Shown one piece after another: positions 1 through 6,633 of a stretch of DNA of 40,859 nt. Location: positions 1 through 40,859 of the IMG/VR virus record IMGVR_UViG_3300045119_000249, one strand, 5' to 3'. The translations under genes and the position numbers were made by a program. The notes under the pieces were generated by a model that ran no database searches, was not told where the DNA came from, and saw only the letters and a list, made by a program, of their open reading frames with translations. Within the stretch, counting starts at the first letter, position 1. Every line of letters starts with the position of its first letter. The DNA comes from a virus.

Positions 1-80
1 GCACGTCAATGCAAAAAAAGGCAGGCAAAGGTAAGGCAGGTCACAGCACGGCAACGCAAGGCATCGCAACCCATTCCAGG
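1..80 (+). repeat. Final GCANN pentamer tract of the array
   Basis: This is the continuation of the array across the circle junction. Read in fives from base 1, the first 16 units run to base 80 and every one has A as its third base; most begin GC. The tract stops at a small hairpin and the leader of the first gene. It has no coding potential, because a 5-base period rotates through all three frames. Confidence 0.85.
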
Positions 81-84
81 GTTG
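67..84 (+). promoter_or_regulatory. Leader hairpin before the RAMP-like gene
   Basis: CAACCC, six bases, GGGTTG form a perfect 6-bp stem 34 bases before the start codon at 119. The same GGGTT/AACCC stem sequence is the second hairpin of the upstream array repeats, so leader and repeats could pair with each other. A T-run follows at 92-98, seven bases after the stem. This is too far for a classical intrinsic terminator, but attenuation is possible. Confidence 0.45.
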
Positions 85-118
85 TCACATATTTTTTTAA
101 ACTTGAAAGGACAAGATC

Positions 119-718
119 ATGAGCATGCAAACTGCATCCGTAAACATCGCAGGCGTCAGTCCGCTACTTCTGAATAATCCGCAAACTGTTGATCGCTTCA
201 ACAAGTTTTCAAAAAAGATTGCGGCCATTACAGCAAAGCGCACCAGTCGCACCGACGAGGATCACTTAGAACTGCGTCGTCTTGAAGTTGAAAGCAAGTT
301 GTATTTTGACGACGCCCTTGGCGTCTACGTACCATCGACTTGGTTGCTTGAAGCAATCGTGAAAAATTCGTTCAAGGTCGCCAAGGTCGGTATGTCGCGC
401 GCCCGTGGTGGAGTTTTTATGACCGCGTCAAAATGCAAGTTGAATTTTGCCGGAATGGAAAAGGTGAAGACCGTTGACGACATTGTGTTGAACGACGAAT
501 TTCACCGCATCATGAACATTCCGCAGGGACAGGTGCGCTTAATCAAAGCCTGCCCGTCCTTTGTCGACTGGAGTTTTACCGCGGTGATCGAATTTGACGA
601 CTCGATCATTGATGCGCGTGCAATCACTCGCACAGTTGAACATGCATCTCGCTACAACGGCTTCGGTGATTTCCGGCCGACCTTCGGTCGTGCGACAGGA
701 ACGGTGCAGCATGCATAA
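119..718 (+). CDS. RAMP/Cas7-like phage protein, function unknown
   Basis: 199 residues. ATG at 119 follows GAAAGGA with good spacing. The family is a recurrent phage protein with an N-terminal beta strand ending in PLLLNN (residues 15-20), a G-x-YVPSTWLLEAI segment (68-80) and a glycine/arginine C-terminus GFGDFRPTFGR (181-191). The last two resemble the helix start (IPGSSLKG-like) and glycine-rich loop (GxGxxxxGFGR-like) of Cas7-type RAMP proteins. That match is my reading of motifs, not a search result. It is the first gene after the structured GCANN array and overlaps its partner gene by 8 bp. No catalytic residues are evident; a nucleic-acid-binding scaffold role is the simplest guess. 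It could equally be an unrelated beta-rich structural fold. Confidence 0.85.
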   Translation: MSMQTASVNIAGVSPLLLNNPQTVDRFNKFSKKIAAITAKRTSRTDEDHLELRRLEVESKLYFDDALGVYVPSTWLLEAIVKNSFKVAKVGMSRARGGVFMTASKCKLNFAGMEKVKTVDDIVLNDEFHRIMNIPQGQVRLIKACPSFVDWSFTAVIEFDDSIIDARAITRTVEHASRYNGFGDFRPTFGRATGTVQHA

Positions 719-1163
719 AACGCTGATTGAGGCACTGAAAAAACGCGGCCTGCTGAAATATGGCGCCGTGTTCTCTGGTGACTTGTTGCGTGAGCTAATA
801 GGCGTCCAATTGCCGACCCTTGACGATTTGGTCGGCCTTGATGCTCACGGAATTCGTCGTGCTTACGACAACATCAAGTTAACAGAGCTTGGCGCCGTCG
901 ACACGCTGCGCACACACCTGCTTGATGAGGGAAAGTATCTGCAACAGGCAAACGGCGACTTTCGGATTCTGTTACCGAATGAGAACGTGCGTCAGGCAGA
1001 ACTTTACATGCAGAGCGGTGACCGCAAATTAAGTCGTGCGGCCAAACTATTACGCAACACGCCGAAGCTGGTCGACGAAGATGCAGACCAATTACAGGCG
1101 CGCATCATGATGAAGCGTGAAGGCTTAAGCGAACGCAGGCGAAGAGACAACCACGCGCCTTGA
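711..1163 (+). CDS. Partner of the RAMP-like protein, hypothetical
   Basis: 150 residues. Start ATG at 711 lies inside the end of the previous gene (8-bp overlap), with AGGA at 697-700 as ribosome-binding site; the frame is open further upstream but without a good start. It is mostly alpha-helical, with an N-terminal segment (about residues 5-30) that could be a winged-helix recognition unit, a conserved-looking GKYLQQANGDFRILLP stretch, and a basic tail (SERRRR). I recall similar proteins next to the RAMP-like family in other phages, but have not checked. The overlap implies co-translation, so the two probably act together. It is followed directly by an intrinsic terminator. Confidence 0.82.
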   Translation: MHKTLIEALKKRGLLKYGAVFSGDLLRELIGVQLPTLDDLVGLDAHGIRRAYDNIKLTELGAVDTLRTHLLDEGKYLQQANGDFRILLPNENVRQAELYMQSGDRKLSRAAKLLRNTPKLVDEDADQLQARIMMKREGLSERRRRDNHAP

Positions 1164-1172
1164 TTGTTTATC

Positions 1173-1196
1173 ATGCCCGTGCTCACGGGCATTTTT
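1173..1196 (+). terminator. Intrinsic terminator after the RAMP-like gene pair
   Basis: ATGCCCGT, four-base loop, ACGGGCAT, then TTTT: an 8-bp stem with a short U-run. It sits 10 bases after the stop of the partner gene and before the next ribosome-binding site. It separates the array/RAMP-like pair from the following small genes as a transcription unit, or attenuates read-through. Confidence 0.8.
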
Positions 1197-1246
1197 ATAT
1201 CGTCGGTGCTACTATAAGTAACAGCGTGTTCAAAAAGGGAAACGCC

Positions 1247-1549
1247 ATGTCAGACGAAAATACAACGGAACGTGAAGATGCAGAGACAGCGTCATCACGC
1301 CAGGCTCGCGTGACCTTCGGATGCATGCTTGCAAAGATCGCGGCAGAGTACGAAGTTCCACAGAAGGACTTTGCAACTATCTGCGGTCTTGCGGTGATGA
1401 TCTACAGCACCATTGCGGTAGAAGTGCACAAGCAGGAACCGGTCGACGCGCTGGAATTGGCCGCACACATGCTAGGTGGTTTGCATGAGTCGAATATCGA
1501 CGTGCACCTTGTTGAAATCAACAACAAGGCAAGCACGAAAACCCACTAG
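1247..1549 (+). CDS. Small hypothetical protein, paralogue A
   Basis: 100 residues; ATG at 1247 after AAAAAGGGA. An acidic N-terminus is followed by a helical core with a CGLAVMIY motif and an EV-K-QEP segment. The next gene (1559-1870) aligns with it through VPQKDFATICGLAVMIY / IPLEEFAYICGLSIIFY, so the two are tandem duplicates. The gene at 39641-39904, on the other side of the array, shares the CG-AV------IEV pattern more distantly. The function is not recognised. The gene has its own ribosome-binding site directly after a terminator, suggesting an internal promoter or read-through. Confidence 0.75.
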   Translation: MSDENTTEREDAETASSRQARVTFGCMLAKIAAEYEVPQKDFATICGLAVMIYSTIAVEVHKQEPVDALELAAHMLGGLHESNIDVHLVEINNKASTKTH

Positions 1550-1558
1550 GGGCAGAAT

Positions 1559-1870
1559 ATGACAGACCCAACAGACAAGGTCTACATTTTCGGTGGTGAA
1601 GGCGAAGATGACGACGCCATAGCGCAAGCCACGCAGCGCGCCGAATTTGCCATTAAGTTAACACGGTGGGCAAACAACCGTGAAATTCCGCTTGAAGAAT
1701 TCGCTTATATCTGCGGTCTGTCGATTATTTTTTATCGTGAAGTGTGCAAGCAGGTACACGAACAGGACGTGCCAGATATCGCAACATTGGGCGAGCGTTT
1801 GGCGCAAGGCGTTACGGCTAATGCCGATATTTTGGCAGCGGTCATTCCAAAAGACGACGCGAAGCACTAG
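1559..1870 (+). CDS. Small hypothetical protein, paralogue B
   Basis: 103 residues, ATG at 1559, nine bases after the previous stop, with GGGGCAGA as weak ribosome-binding site. Residues 35-65 match the preceding gene (YICGLSIIFY, K-VHEQDVPD), with a divergent acidic N-terminus. This looks like a local duplication followed by divergence. It ends immediately before the methyltransferase-like gene, whose Shine-Dalgarno overlaps its stop codon (TAGGGG). The role is unknown; the hydrophobic ICGL segment is too short to be a confident membrane helix. Confidence 0.75.
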   Translation: MTDPTDKVYIFGGEGEDDDAIAQATQRAEFAIKLTRWANNREIPLEEFAYICGLSIIFYREVCKQVHEQDVPDIATLGERLAQGVTANADILAAVIPKDDAKH

Positions 1871-1878
1871 GGGAAAAC

Positions 1879-2556
1879 ATGTACGGAAGCGACAGCCATA
1901 TCATCGATACGCGCAACCTGCGTGATCCGGCCGAGCACGGCGCGCTGGACAAAGCCGGTCGCTTGCTGGTGCTGCCTGCAGCGTTTTGGGATGCATTCAA
2001 GCAGGAAGAGATTTGTACCTTCTGCGTGAAGAACGGGTTTTACCACGTGCCCACAATTGAATTCTGCGAGTGGTTGCGCACGTTGATCGGCCCCGACCTA
2101 CAGGCACTGGAAATCGGCGCCGGGAACGGCGTACAGGCGGCCTACCTTGGCATGCGTGCGACCGACAACTATCTACAGACGTGGCCAGATATAAAACAGC
2201 TCTACGGCGATTTAGAGCAGGCCACGGTGCCCTATGGCCGCAACGTGGAAAAGGTCGACGGTCTAGTGGCCGCGAAGCATTACGGCGCGGACGTGATCGT
2301 GGCCGCATGGGTTACGCACAAGTACGACAAACGCTTCCCGCAAAAAGGCGGAAATATGTACGGCGTGGATGAGGGGAAATTGCTTAAGCTGGTGAAATCC
2401 TACGTGCATATCGGACATACGCGCGTGCACCAGACAAAGTTGATTCGTGCGCAAGTACACCGGGCTTACACACCGCCCGGTCTGGTATGCCGGGCGCTGG
2501 CGCCGGGCCATGCACAGGTTTTGGTGTGGGGACGGCAGCTTCCAGGCGAATCGTGA
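1879..2556 (+). CDS. SAM-dependent methyltransferase-like protein
   Basis: 225 residues, ATG at 1879 after AGGGGAAAAC. A class I Rossmann methyltransferase motif I is visible, EIGAGNG at residues 78-84, followed by an acidic strand end (ATDNY, 94-98) where SAM-ribose contacts are expected, and a later DVIVAAWVTHKYD strand. No DPPY or PCQ nucleic-acid base-modifying motif is present, so the substrate cannot be named. The C-terminus extends into the next gene, which is coupled by a GTGA overlap. It could modify a small molecule, protein or tRNA; a degenerate enzyme is also possible. Confidence 0.75.
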   Translation: MYGSDSHIIDTRNLRDPAEHGALDKAGRLLVLPAAFWDAFKQEEICTFCVKNGFYHVPTIEFCEWLRTLIGPDLQALEIGAGNGVQAAYLGMRATDNYLQTWPDIKQLYGDLEQATVPYGRNVEKVDGLVAAKHYGADVIVAAWVTHKYDKRFPQKGGNMYGVDEGKLLKLVKSYVHIGHTRVHQTKLIRAQVHRAYTPPGLVCRALAPGHAQVLVWGRQLPGES

Positions 2557-2813
2557 AAACTTCGCGGCAGTTGATCATATGCCCGGATTGCGGACGCCCT
2601 AATGATGCGCACACGGGTTTGGCCGATGACGCAACGCCCGAAGCGGGTAATTTTTGTATTTGCTTCGATTGCGGGTTTGTGGGCATCTACACGGGCAGCG
2701 GTGCAACGCTAGGGCAGCGCAAGCCGACAGACGAAGAGGCGGAAGAAATCGCCAAGCATGTAGGGATACAAGCTGTGTTGCGCGCGTGGCGCCTGCGCAA
2801 GTCAATGCATTAA
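2553..2813 (+). CDS. Small zinc-ribbon protein
   Basis: 86 residues from a GTG at 2553 that overlaps the upstream stop (GTGA), with AGGCG before it. I chose this over a longer in-frame start at 2487, which lies deep inside the previous gene. Two CxxC pairs, CPDCG (about residues 10-14) and CFDCG (about 38-42), form a zinc ribbon; the rest is helical and ends in a basic segment. Such small ribbons are common in phage early operons as transcription or nucleic-acid adaptors; no specific function is supported. Confidence 0.72.
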   Translation: MKTSRQLIICPDCGRPNDAHTGLADDATPEAGNFCICFDCGFVGIYTGSGATLGQRKPTDEEAEEIAKHVGIQAVLRAWRLRKSMH

Positions 2814-2829
2814 CAGAAAGGGAACCAAC

Positions 2830-3318
2830 ATGCAGACGTGGCACGCAGTGAATAAATCGGACTGGCTACCCGGCCCGTGGAGCGACGAACCGGACAAGGC
2901 ACAGTGGATCACAGCAGCAGGGTACGACGCGCTGATTGTGCGCAATTCTAGTGGCGTGCTGTGCGGTTATGTTGGCGTACCGCCATCGCATCCCTGTTAT
3001 GAAAAATCCGCGTTTGACCTTGACTTGATGGCACACTGCGGCCTGAATTATTCCGACCACTGCGCAAATTGGGGTGACGATGAACTAGGTATTTGCCACA
3101 TAGCAGAGCAGGCAGCGAACGCCGATGTGTGGTGGCTAGGTTTCGACTGTGCTCACGCGTTTGACTTGGTACCAATTGCGCAAAAGCTTTTTATTGAACT
3201 AGGGTTTAATTCGCTGTTCGACACATGCATGTACCGTGATTTCTCTTACGTGCAAGACGTTTGCGAAAGCCTTGCCGCACAGCTCGCGGCTATTGATTCG
3301 GCAACACCCGCGACTTGA
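2830..3318 (+). CDS. Conserved phage early protein
   Basis: 162 residues, ATG at 2830 after AAAGGGA. It has a recurrent phage pattern: GYVGVPPSHPCYE (about residues 46-58), a HCGLNYSDHC segment, WWLGFDCAHAFD (about 102-113) and a C-terminal YRDFSYV with a leucine-rich helix. The many conserved Cys/His/Asp residues suggest metal binding, but the function is unknown to me. It is the last gene of the rightward early block; its 3' end overlaps the convergent leftward gene at 3290-3469 by 29 bp. Confidence 0.82.
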   Translation: MQTWHAVNKSDWLPGPWSDEPDKAQWITAAGYDALIVRNSSGVLCGYVGVPPSHPCYEKSAFDLDLMAHCGLNYSDHCANWGDDELGICHIAEQAANADVWWLGFDCAHAFDLVPIAQKLFIELGFNSLFDTCMYRDFSYVQDVCESLAAQLAAIDSATPAT

Positions 3319-3469
3319 TCAAACGGTCATCGATGCGCCCGCACTTGGCGCAACGGCGTTTCTGCCGGGTTTCGAGTGCGGCCATTTGCGTCCACTTGTC
3401 ATCGATGCGAAAACCATCGACGAAGTCTATGTACTTCTGCCAGTCGCTCCACTTGTGAAAAATGCACAT
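3290..3469 (-). CDS. Small HKWSDW / CxxC phage protein
   Basis: 59 residues from ATG at 3469, one base after the stop of the upstream gene. It opens MCIFHKWSDW and ends with a QKRRCAKCGRIDDR block, a layout I associate with short phage proteins of unknown role. A longer ORF exists upstream (to 3541), but it would overlap the previous gene completely, so the short start is preferred. It is the distal gene of the leftward early operon and is convergent with the rightward gene ending at 3318. Confidence 0.65.
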   Translation of the reverse strand: MCIFHKWSDWQKYIDFVDGFRIDDKWTQMAALETRQKRRCAKCGRIDDRLIKSRVLPNQ

Positions 3470-3470
3470 A

Positions 3471-3743
3471 TCATTTTCTTTCAGCAGCTCGCGATAATTC
3501 AACTTGCAGTTGCTGCCAAGCCGATTGAAACCGGCTTTCATAAATAAAAATCCTGCTACCGGCTTTTGTCATGGCGCCCAATTCAATCAAACGGGCTTGC
3601 ACATGCTGCATATGATAACTGCCCATTTTTGCGTCCCCGAATATCGCTTTACCGAACGGGTGATTTTCGCAAAATGCCGTAAGCGTAACCGGTATTTCAT
3701 CCGGTGGCGGCCAATAAGCGCGGCTAATTTCATGAGAGGACAC
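3471..3743 (-). CDS. Hypothetical early protein
   Basis: 90 residues using GTG at 3743, preceded by GGAGA with 6-base spacing. An upstream TTG pair would add five residues but lacks a ribosome-binding site. The middle contains a compact basic region (HPFGKAIFGDAKMGSYHMQHVQARLIELG) that may be a winged-helix-like DNA-binding unit, followed by a helical tail. The function is not recognised. It is co-directional with the following 59-residue gene, separated by one base. Confidence 0.6.
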   Translation of the reverse strand: MSSHEISRAYWPPPDEIPVTLTAFCENHPFGKAIFGDAKMGSYHMQHVQARLIELGAMTKAGSRIFIYESRFQSAWQQLQVELSRAAERK

Positions 3744-3814
3744 GGCGTTCTCCAACAATAACCCGGCTTGGCGGCATCGGGTGTTACGTCAAAATTGACG
3801 CGCGCCGAGTATAG

Positions 3815-4012
3815 CTATTTTTTGTTACTTATGGCTGCTGCGTCAATCTGCGCACGTATCCACGCAGACCCGCCAAGCGCGGCTAGATCGTCTGCTTGAT
3901 TCGCGCGAATGCTAACGGTCTTCGGAATAAACGGGCCTTCTGTGCCGTCCGTTGCTTTGCGCCCGGCGCCTTCGCGCGCGCCGCCGTGTGCTGGTTTCTT
4001 CGCGCGCTTCAT
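3815..4012 (-). CDS. Small GGAREGAGRK-type protein, ribbon-helix-helix-like
   Basis: 65 residues. A basic N-terminus with the GGAREGAGRK motif (residues 10-19) is followed by a TVSIRANQADDLAALGG segment and WIRAQID helix that look like a ribbon-helix-helix DNA-binding domain. This architecture is very common in phage and plasmid small regulators. Its ATG overlaps the stop of the upstream gene (ATGA), so translation is coupled. The target is unknown. Confidence 0.72.
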   Translation of the reverse strand: MKRAKKPAHGGAREGAGRKATDGTEGPFIPKTVSIRANQADDLAALGGSAWIRAQIDAAAISNKK

Positions 4013-4290
4013 GTCGCTTTTTTGACCGGTGGCTTGCTTTCCAGCTCGCGTCGAATGCGTCCGGCTTCACTGCGCATCGCGTGGTTTTGCGAATTGTGCA
4101 GCGCGGCCGATGCTGCGCCCAACCCTGCGTTCCACATCCGGTAAGCGAATTGCTCCGCGCCCTTGGCGCTGCTGCTGCGTGCGTTGTGATAAGCAGCGAG
4201 TACCATGCGTGCAGCGCTGATATGGTCGCCAGCTTCGGCACATTTCGATGCCTTGCTGTAAAGCTGACGTGCTGTTGTCAGGGATGCCAT
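4009..4290 (-). CDS. Hypothetical alpha-helical early protein
   Basis: 93 residues, predicted all-helical and rich in alanine, serine and arginine, with a repeated A-R/H-A pattern resembling a TPR-like pair (AEAGDHISAARMVLAAY). It has no cysteine pair and no membrane segment. Its 3' end overlaps the following RHH-like gene by 4 bp, and it starts two bases after the stop of the preceding gene. The function is unknown; it belongs to the leftward early operon of small phage proteins. Confidence 0.68.
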   Translation of the reverse strand: MASLTTARQLYSKASKCAEAGDHISAARMVLAAYHNARSSSAKGAEQFAYRMWNAGLGAASAALHNSQNHAMRSEAGRIRRELESKPPVKKAT

Positions 4291-4292
4291 GG

Positions 4293-4544
4293 TTATACCC
4301 TCACTTCAAGATTGTGAATCGCTGCGCGTGCGAGTACGGCAATCTCTTCGCGCGTGAGTTGGTGTTCTTGCGGAACCAGCGCGTCGGTGCAGCTTGCGAT
4401 TATGCGCAGTACCCGGTACAGCTCAGGCGCGGCAAGTGCCAGATTGCGTTGCGTGTTTACCAGTCGGTTGTACTCGCTTTTTTCGTCAAGCACTTTGTCC
4501 ATGGTGTCCGGTATCGCTTCGATTTTGATGTGCGTGTAGCTCAT
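4293..4544 (-). CDS. Hypothetical early protein with APEL motif
   Basis: 83 residues. The central LALAAPELYRVLRIIASC motif (about residues 36-53) is typical of a widespread but uncharacterised phage small-protein family that carries an LL-AAPEL-aL signature, followed by a helical C-terminus with REEIAVLARAAI. The start ATG at 4544 is the only good one. A 71-bp gap without a gene separates it from the upstream gene. No function can be inferred beyond early-operon membership. Confidence 0.7.
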   Translation of the reverse strand: MSYTHIKIEAIPDTMDKVLDEKSEYNRLVNTQRNLALAAPELYRVLRIIASCTDALVPQEHQLTREEIAVLARAAIHNLEVRV

Positions 4545-4615
4545 TGCGGTAGTCCTTGCGTGGTTGGAGTTTTGAATTATCCGTATAAATCAAAACGAGT
4601 CAAGTTCTCACGGAA

Positions 4616-4822
4616 TCAATGGCTTAACGCTGCTTTTATTTCCTCCAATTGGCGCCGTGTCTCGACCGCTGCCTTCAAGGCCCGGTACATGCGCGCTATG
4701 CCTTCGTCAAATATCACGTGGTCTTCCGGCATGTGCGCGCCACGCCAGGACGACGCCTCTTCGATTGCTTCACGCAACAGATCGATGTCCGCGAGCGACA
4801 GCGTTTCTTTTTTGTCGGTCAT
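4616..4822 (-). CDS. Hypothetical small helical protein
   Basis: 68 residues, acidic and helical, with an N-terminal DLLREAIEEAS helix and a C-terminal coiled-coil-like stretch (TRRQLEEIKAAL). It follows the 131-residue gene after 3 bases, so the two are co-transcribed. It has no recognisable family. Confidence 0.62.
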   Translation of the reverse strand: MTDKKETLSLADIDLLREAIEEASSWRGAHMPEDHVIFDEGIARMYRALKAAVETRRQLEEIKAALSH

Positions 4823-4825
4823 TTT

Positions 4826-5221
4826 TTATCCCTTCAAGTTCATGGCCACCCAATCACGAACGCGCTGCCAGCGTCCGGCAGGCGTTTCGCGTGTAAATGC
4901 GGCTTCATCATTGATAAACACAATTTCGCGTGACAGGGCTTGAGCAATGTCAAACGCATGGCTTACCTGTTCCGGTTCTTCTGGGTCAATATGCGAAAGG
5001 TCTAGCCCGCGCATGTGGCCGACAACACCGAGCGCGCAGAATTGGCCGTCTTTTTCCAGCTCATGCGCAATTAATTCTTTGGTCGGCATGGCATCAAGCA
5101 CATGCGCCAATTCATGCAGGAAGGCTTGACCGCGCCTGCCCTTGATTGCCGACGCAACAGCACCGCGCCAGCGTATCAAGTCCCATTCGTTGAGACTTTC
5201 ACAGTAGCCGCTTCGACTCAT
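4826..5221 (-). CDS. Conserved phage early protein (MSRSGY family)
   Basis: 131 residues. It has the distinctive opening MSRSGY and WDLIRWRGAVASAIKGRRGQ (about residues 13-32), an LDAMPTKELI segment, CALGVVGHMRGLDL, and a C-terminal RWQRVRDWV. I recognise this as a widely conserved phage early protein without known function. Its ATG overlaps the previous gene's stop by 4 bp, indicating coupling. The conserved Trp/Arg-rich N-terminus could bind nucleic acid, which is only a guess. Confidence 0.8.
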   Translation of the reverse strand: MSRSGYCESLNEWDLIRWRGAVASAIKGRRGQAFLHELAHVLDAMPTKELIAHELEKDGQFCALGVVGHMRGLDLSHIDPEEPEQVSHAFDIAQALSREIVFINDEAAFTRETPAGRWQRVRDWVAMNLKG

Positions 5222-5643
5222 GGTTCACCCCTTTCCTTATCGCGCCATGCGAACGGTATCGGATCACGCATCACCCACAAGTGGCGCATATTGGCCACGT
5301 TCACAATGTCCAGATCACGCGGGAATATTTCGACAGCTTCGGCCAAGCCGTACCCGCACTCGCGTTTGATGCGCTGCAGCTCATCCCACGTAATACCTTC
5401 AAGCCATTCACCGGCCTGCACGGCCGTTCGACAGATGCTCAAGCGGCAACGTACCGGCGCCGGTTCTTCAAACACCTGCACCAGAAATTCACGTGAACGC
5501 AATACGCGCACTGGCATCGCACTACTGCCTTGCATCATTTTGTCGGCCCACAGCTCGCGCGGGATATCCATCAAGGTAGGTGGCCACCTTAAATTGTCGC
5601 GCTCAAGCTGACGGCGCTGCTCGCGCGTGTAGTTGCGCCTCAT
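5218..5643 (-). CDS. Conserved phage early protein (NVANMRHLW family)
   Basis: 141 residues using ATG at 5643; the open frame extends upstream to 5811 but there overlaps two other genes. GAAGG lies nine bases before this ATG. Landmarks are RNYTREQRRQLERDNLRWP at the N-terminus, SREFLVQVF, GITWDELQRIKRECGYG, and VNVANMRHLWVM near the C-terminus. It is a recurrent hypothetical protein found beside the MSRSGY family in phages. It overlaps both neighbours (TGATG with the 33-codon ORF upstream, 4 bp downstream). Confidence 0.78.
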   Translation of the reverse strand: MRRNYTREQRRQLERDNLRWPPTLMDIPRELWADKMMQGSSAMPVRVLRSREFLVQVFEEPAPVRCRLSICRTAVQAGEWLEGITWDELQRIKRECGYGLAEAVEIFPRDLDIVNVANMRHLWVMRDPIPFAWRDKERGEP

Positions 5644-5744
5644 CAGTACAGGCCTTCGGTATATAAACGCGCTCCACTTAAACCCACAAAGCACGCGTCG
5701 GGGTAGCGAATCTGTCCAGCGGCCGCAGCGACGACGAACGCCAT
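5643..5744 (-). CDS. 33-residue coupled mini-gene
   Basis: ATG at 5744 directly abuts the upstream stop (TAAATG), and the TGA overlaps the next ATG (TGATG at 5645-5641). The 33-residue product starts MAFVVAAAAGQIRY and ends LYTEGLY. Exact coupling at both ends and the filling of an otherwise empty 101-bp gap argue that it is translated. It may be a real microprotein, or it may serve to carry ribosomes to the next start. The function is unknown. Confidence 0.55.
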   Translation of the reverse strand: MAFVVAAAAGQIRYPDACFVGLSGARLYTEGLY

Positions 5745-6173
5745 TTACTGTCCTTCGGTATGGCGGGTTATTGCCGCAGCGATTGCGCGGCCTGTTTTGG
5801 TCAAGCCCCACTCACCGCGCTGCGCTATTTTGATGGCTTCGCGCAATGCCAGGGTCTGCATACATTGCGTGAATTGCGCTAGCTGATCGAACGTCAGCGA
5901 TACGCCTTGCACGCTGCGCAGCGGTGGTGGTGAATAGTGAACGGCACCGACTGCCAGTGCCATGGTTTCCAGCATGAACGGATCACCGTCGTCTGGCAGT
6001 GGTTTGGGCTTTGCGCGCAACGCGAGCTTTGCACGCAGCTCATCGATGACCGCGACAAGGATTGCGCGTTCGTAAGATTCCGTCCCGATTGTATCGATGT
6101 ATTTCGGACTGATGCGCCGACGCACCATTGCTTCATATTCAGGTGTAAAAAACCTAGCCCGGTTCTTTTCCAT
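5745..6173 (-). CDS. Conserved hypothetical phage protein
   Basis: 142 residues from ATG at 6173 (MEKNRARFF), preceded by GGCGGGGC; the open frame starts ten codons earlier without better support. It is helical, with an N-terminal TPEYEAMVRRRI segment and an ERAILVAVIDELRAKLALR helix, then a C-terminal WGLTKTGRAIAAAITRH that looks like the wing of a helix-turn-helix. It is in the leftward operon downstream of integrase. No function is assigned. Confidence 0.68.
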   Translation of the reverse strand: MEKNRARFFTPEYEAMVRRRISPKYIDTIGTESYERAILVAVIDELRAKLALRAKPKPLPDDGDPFMLETMALAVGAVHYSPPPLRSVQGVSLTFDQLAQFTQCMQTLALREAIKIAQRGEWGLTKTGRAIAAAITRHTEGQ

Positions 6174-6248
6174 GATTGCGCCCCGCCGATAACAAGAACG
6201 CAAATGCTACGCTTAGTTGCGTGAAATCACCATAATGCACACTTGTGT

Positions 6249-6455
6249 TCACCCTTTCAGGTCTCTACGTATTTGTTCCGCTAGCGATTCCAGCAATGCA
6301 GGTGCCAGCTCTGCATATTGTTGATTCATAAACTGCATGCTGACGCCATTGCCCAAAAAGCCGTCAAAGACAATCAGAATGACGGCACCTGCTTGGCACT
6401 GCTCACGCAATATGGTTGTGGCTTCGTCATAGTTTCCCGGCCCGTGCGTTTTCAT
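6249..6455 (-). CDS. Conserved small phage protein
   Basis: 68 residues, start ATG at 6455 with GGGGTGAAG immediately upstream. It overlaps the end of the excisionase-like gene by 29 bp. The pattern ILREQCQAGAVILIVFDGFLGNG followed by a helical tail ending LAEQIRRDLKG matches a frequent small phage protein in which a buried hydrophobic strand is followed by a glycine turn. It lacks membrane or catalytic signatures. The role is unknown; the position suggests early lytic expression. Confidence 0.72.
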   Translation of the reverse strand: MKTHGPGNYDEATTILREQCQAGAVILIVFDGFLGNGVSMQFMNQQYAELAPALLESLAEQIRRDLKG

Positions 6456-6633
6456 CTTCACCCCAAGTCTGTGGGTCGCGTGCGCGCAAATCTGCAACCC
6501 TGTAACGGAAAAGCCCCGCACCGATTTTCACCGGGCGGGGCAATCTGCCTGCAGCAACCCGCGCCTTGATGGTGCGGGTTGACACCCCATACCGGGTAGC
6601 GACCGCCCGGCATGAGATATATTCAGGTATCAC
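6427..6633 (-). CDS. Excisionase/AlpA-like helix-turn-helix protein
   Basis: 68 residues from GTG at 6633, whose last two bases overlap the integrase stop (GTGA), so it is translated by ribosomes finishing integrase. The sequence SCRAVATRYGVSTRTIKARVAAGRLPRPVKIG (residues 7-38) is an AlpA/excisionase-type winged helix: HTH, then a basic wing. Physical linkage to the integrase stop supports a role as recombination directionality factor, though such proteins can also be transcription activators. That both are made from one leftward message is notable, because Xis and Int are often uncoupled. Confidence 0.78.
   Translation of the reverse strand: MIPEYISCRAVATRYGVSTRTIKARVAAGRLPRPVKIGAGLFRYRVADLRARDPQTWGEDENARAGKL

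Larger units (their letters stand above)
1..127. repeat. Terminal direct repeat marking a circular genome
   Basis: These 127 bases are identical to 40733-40859. A 127-base exact end overlap is what a de Bruijn assembler leaves when a circular or circularly permuted genome closes on itself, so I read it as an assembly overlap and not as a biological terminal repeat. The repeat starts inside the GCANN tract of the array and ends just after the start codon of the first gene, so no gene is broken by the cut. Confidence 0.93.
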
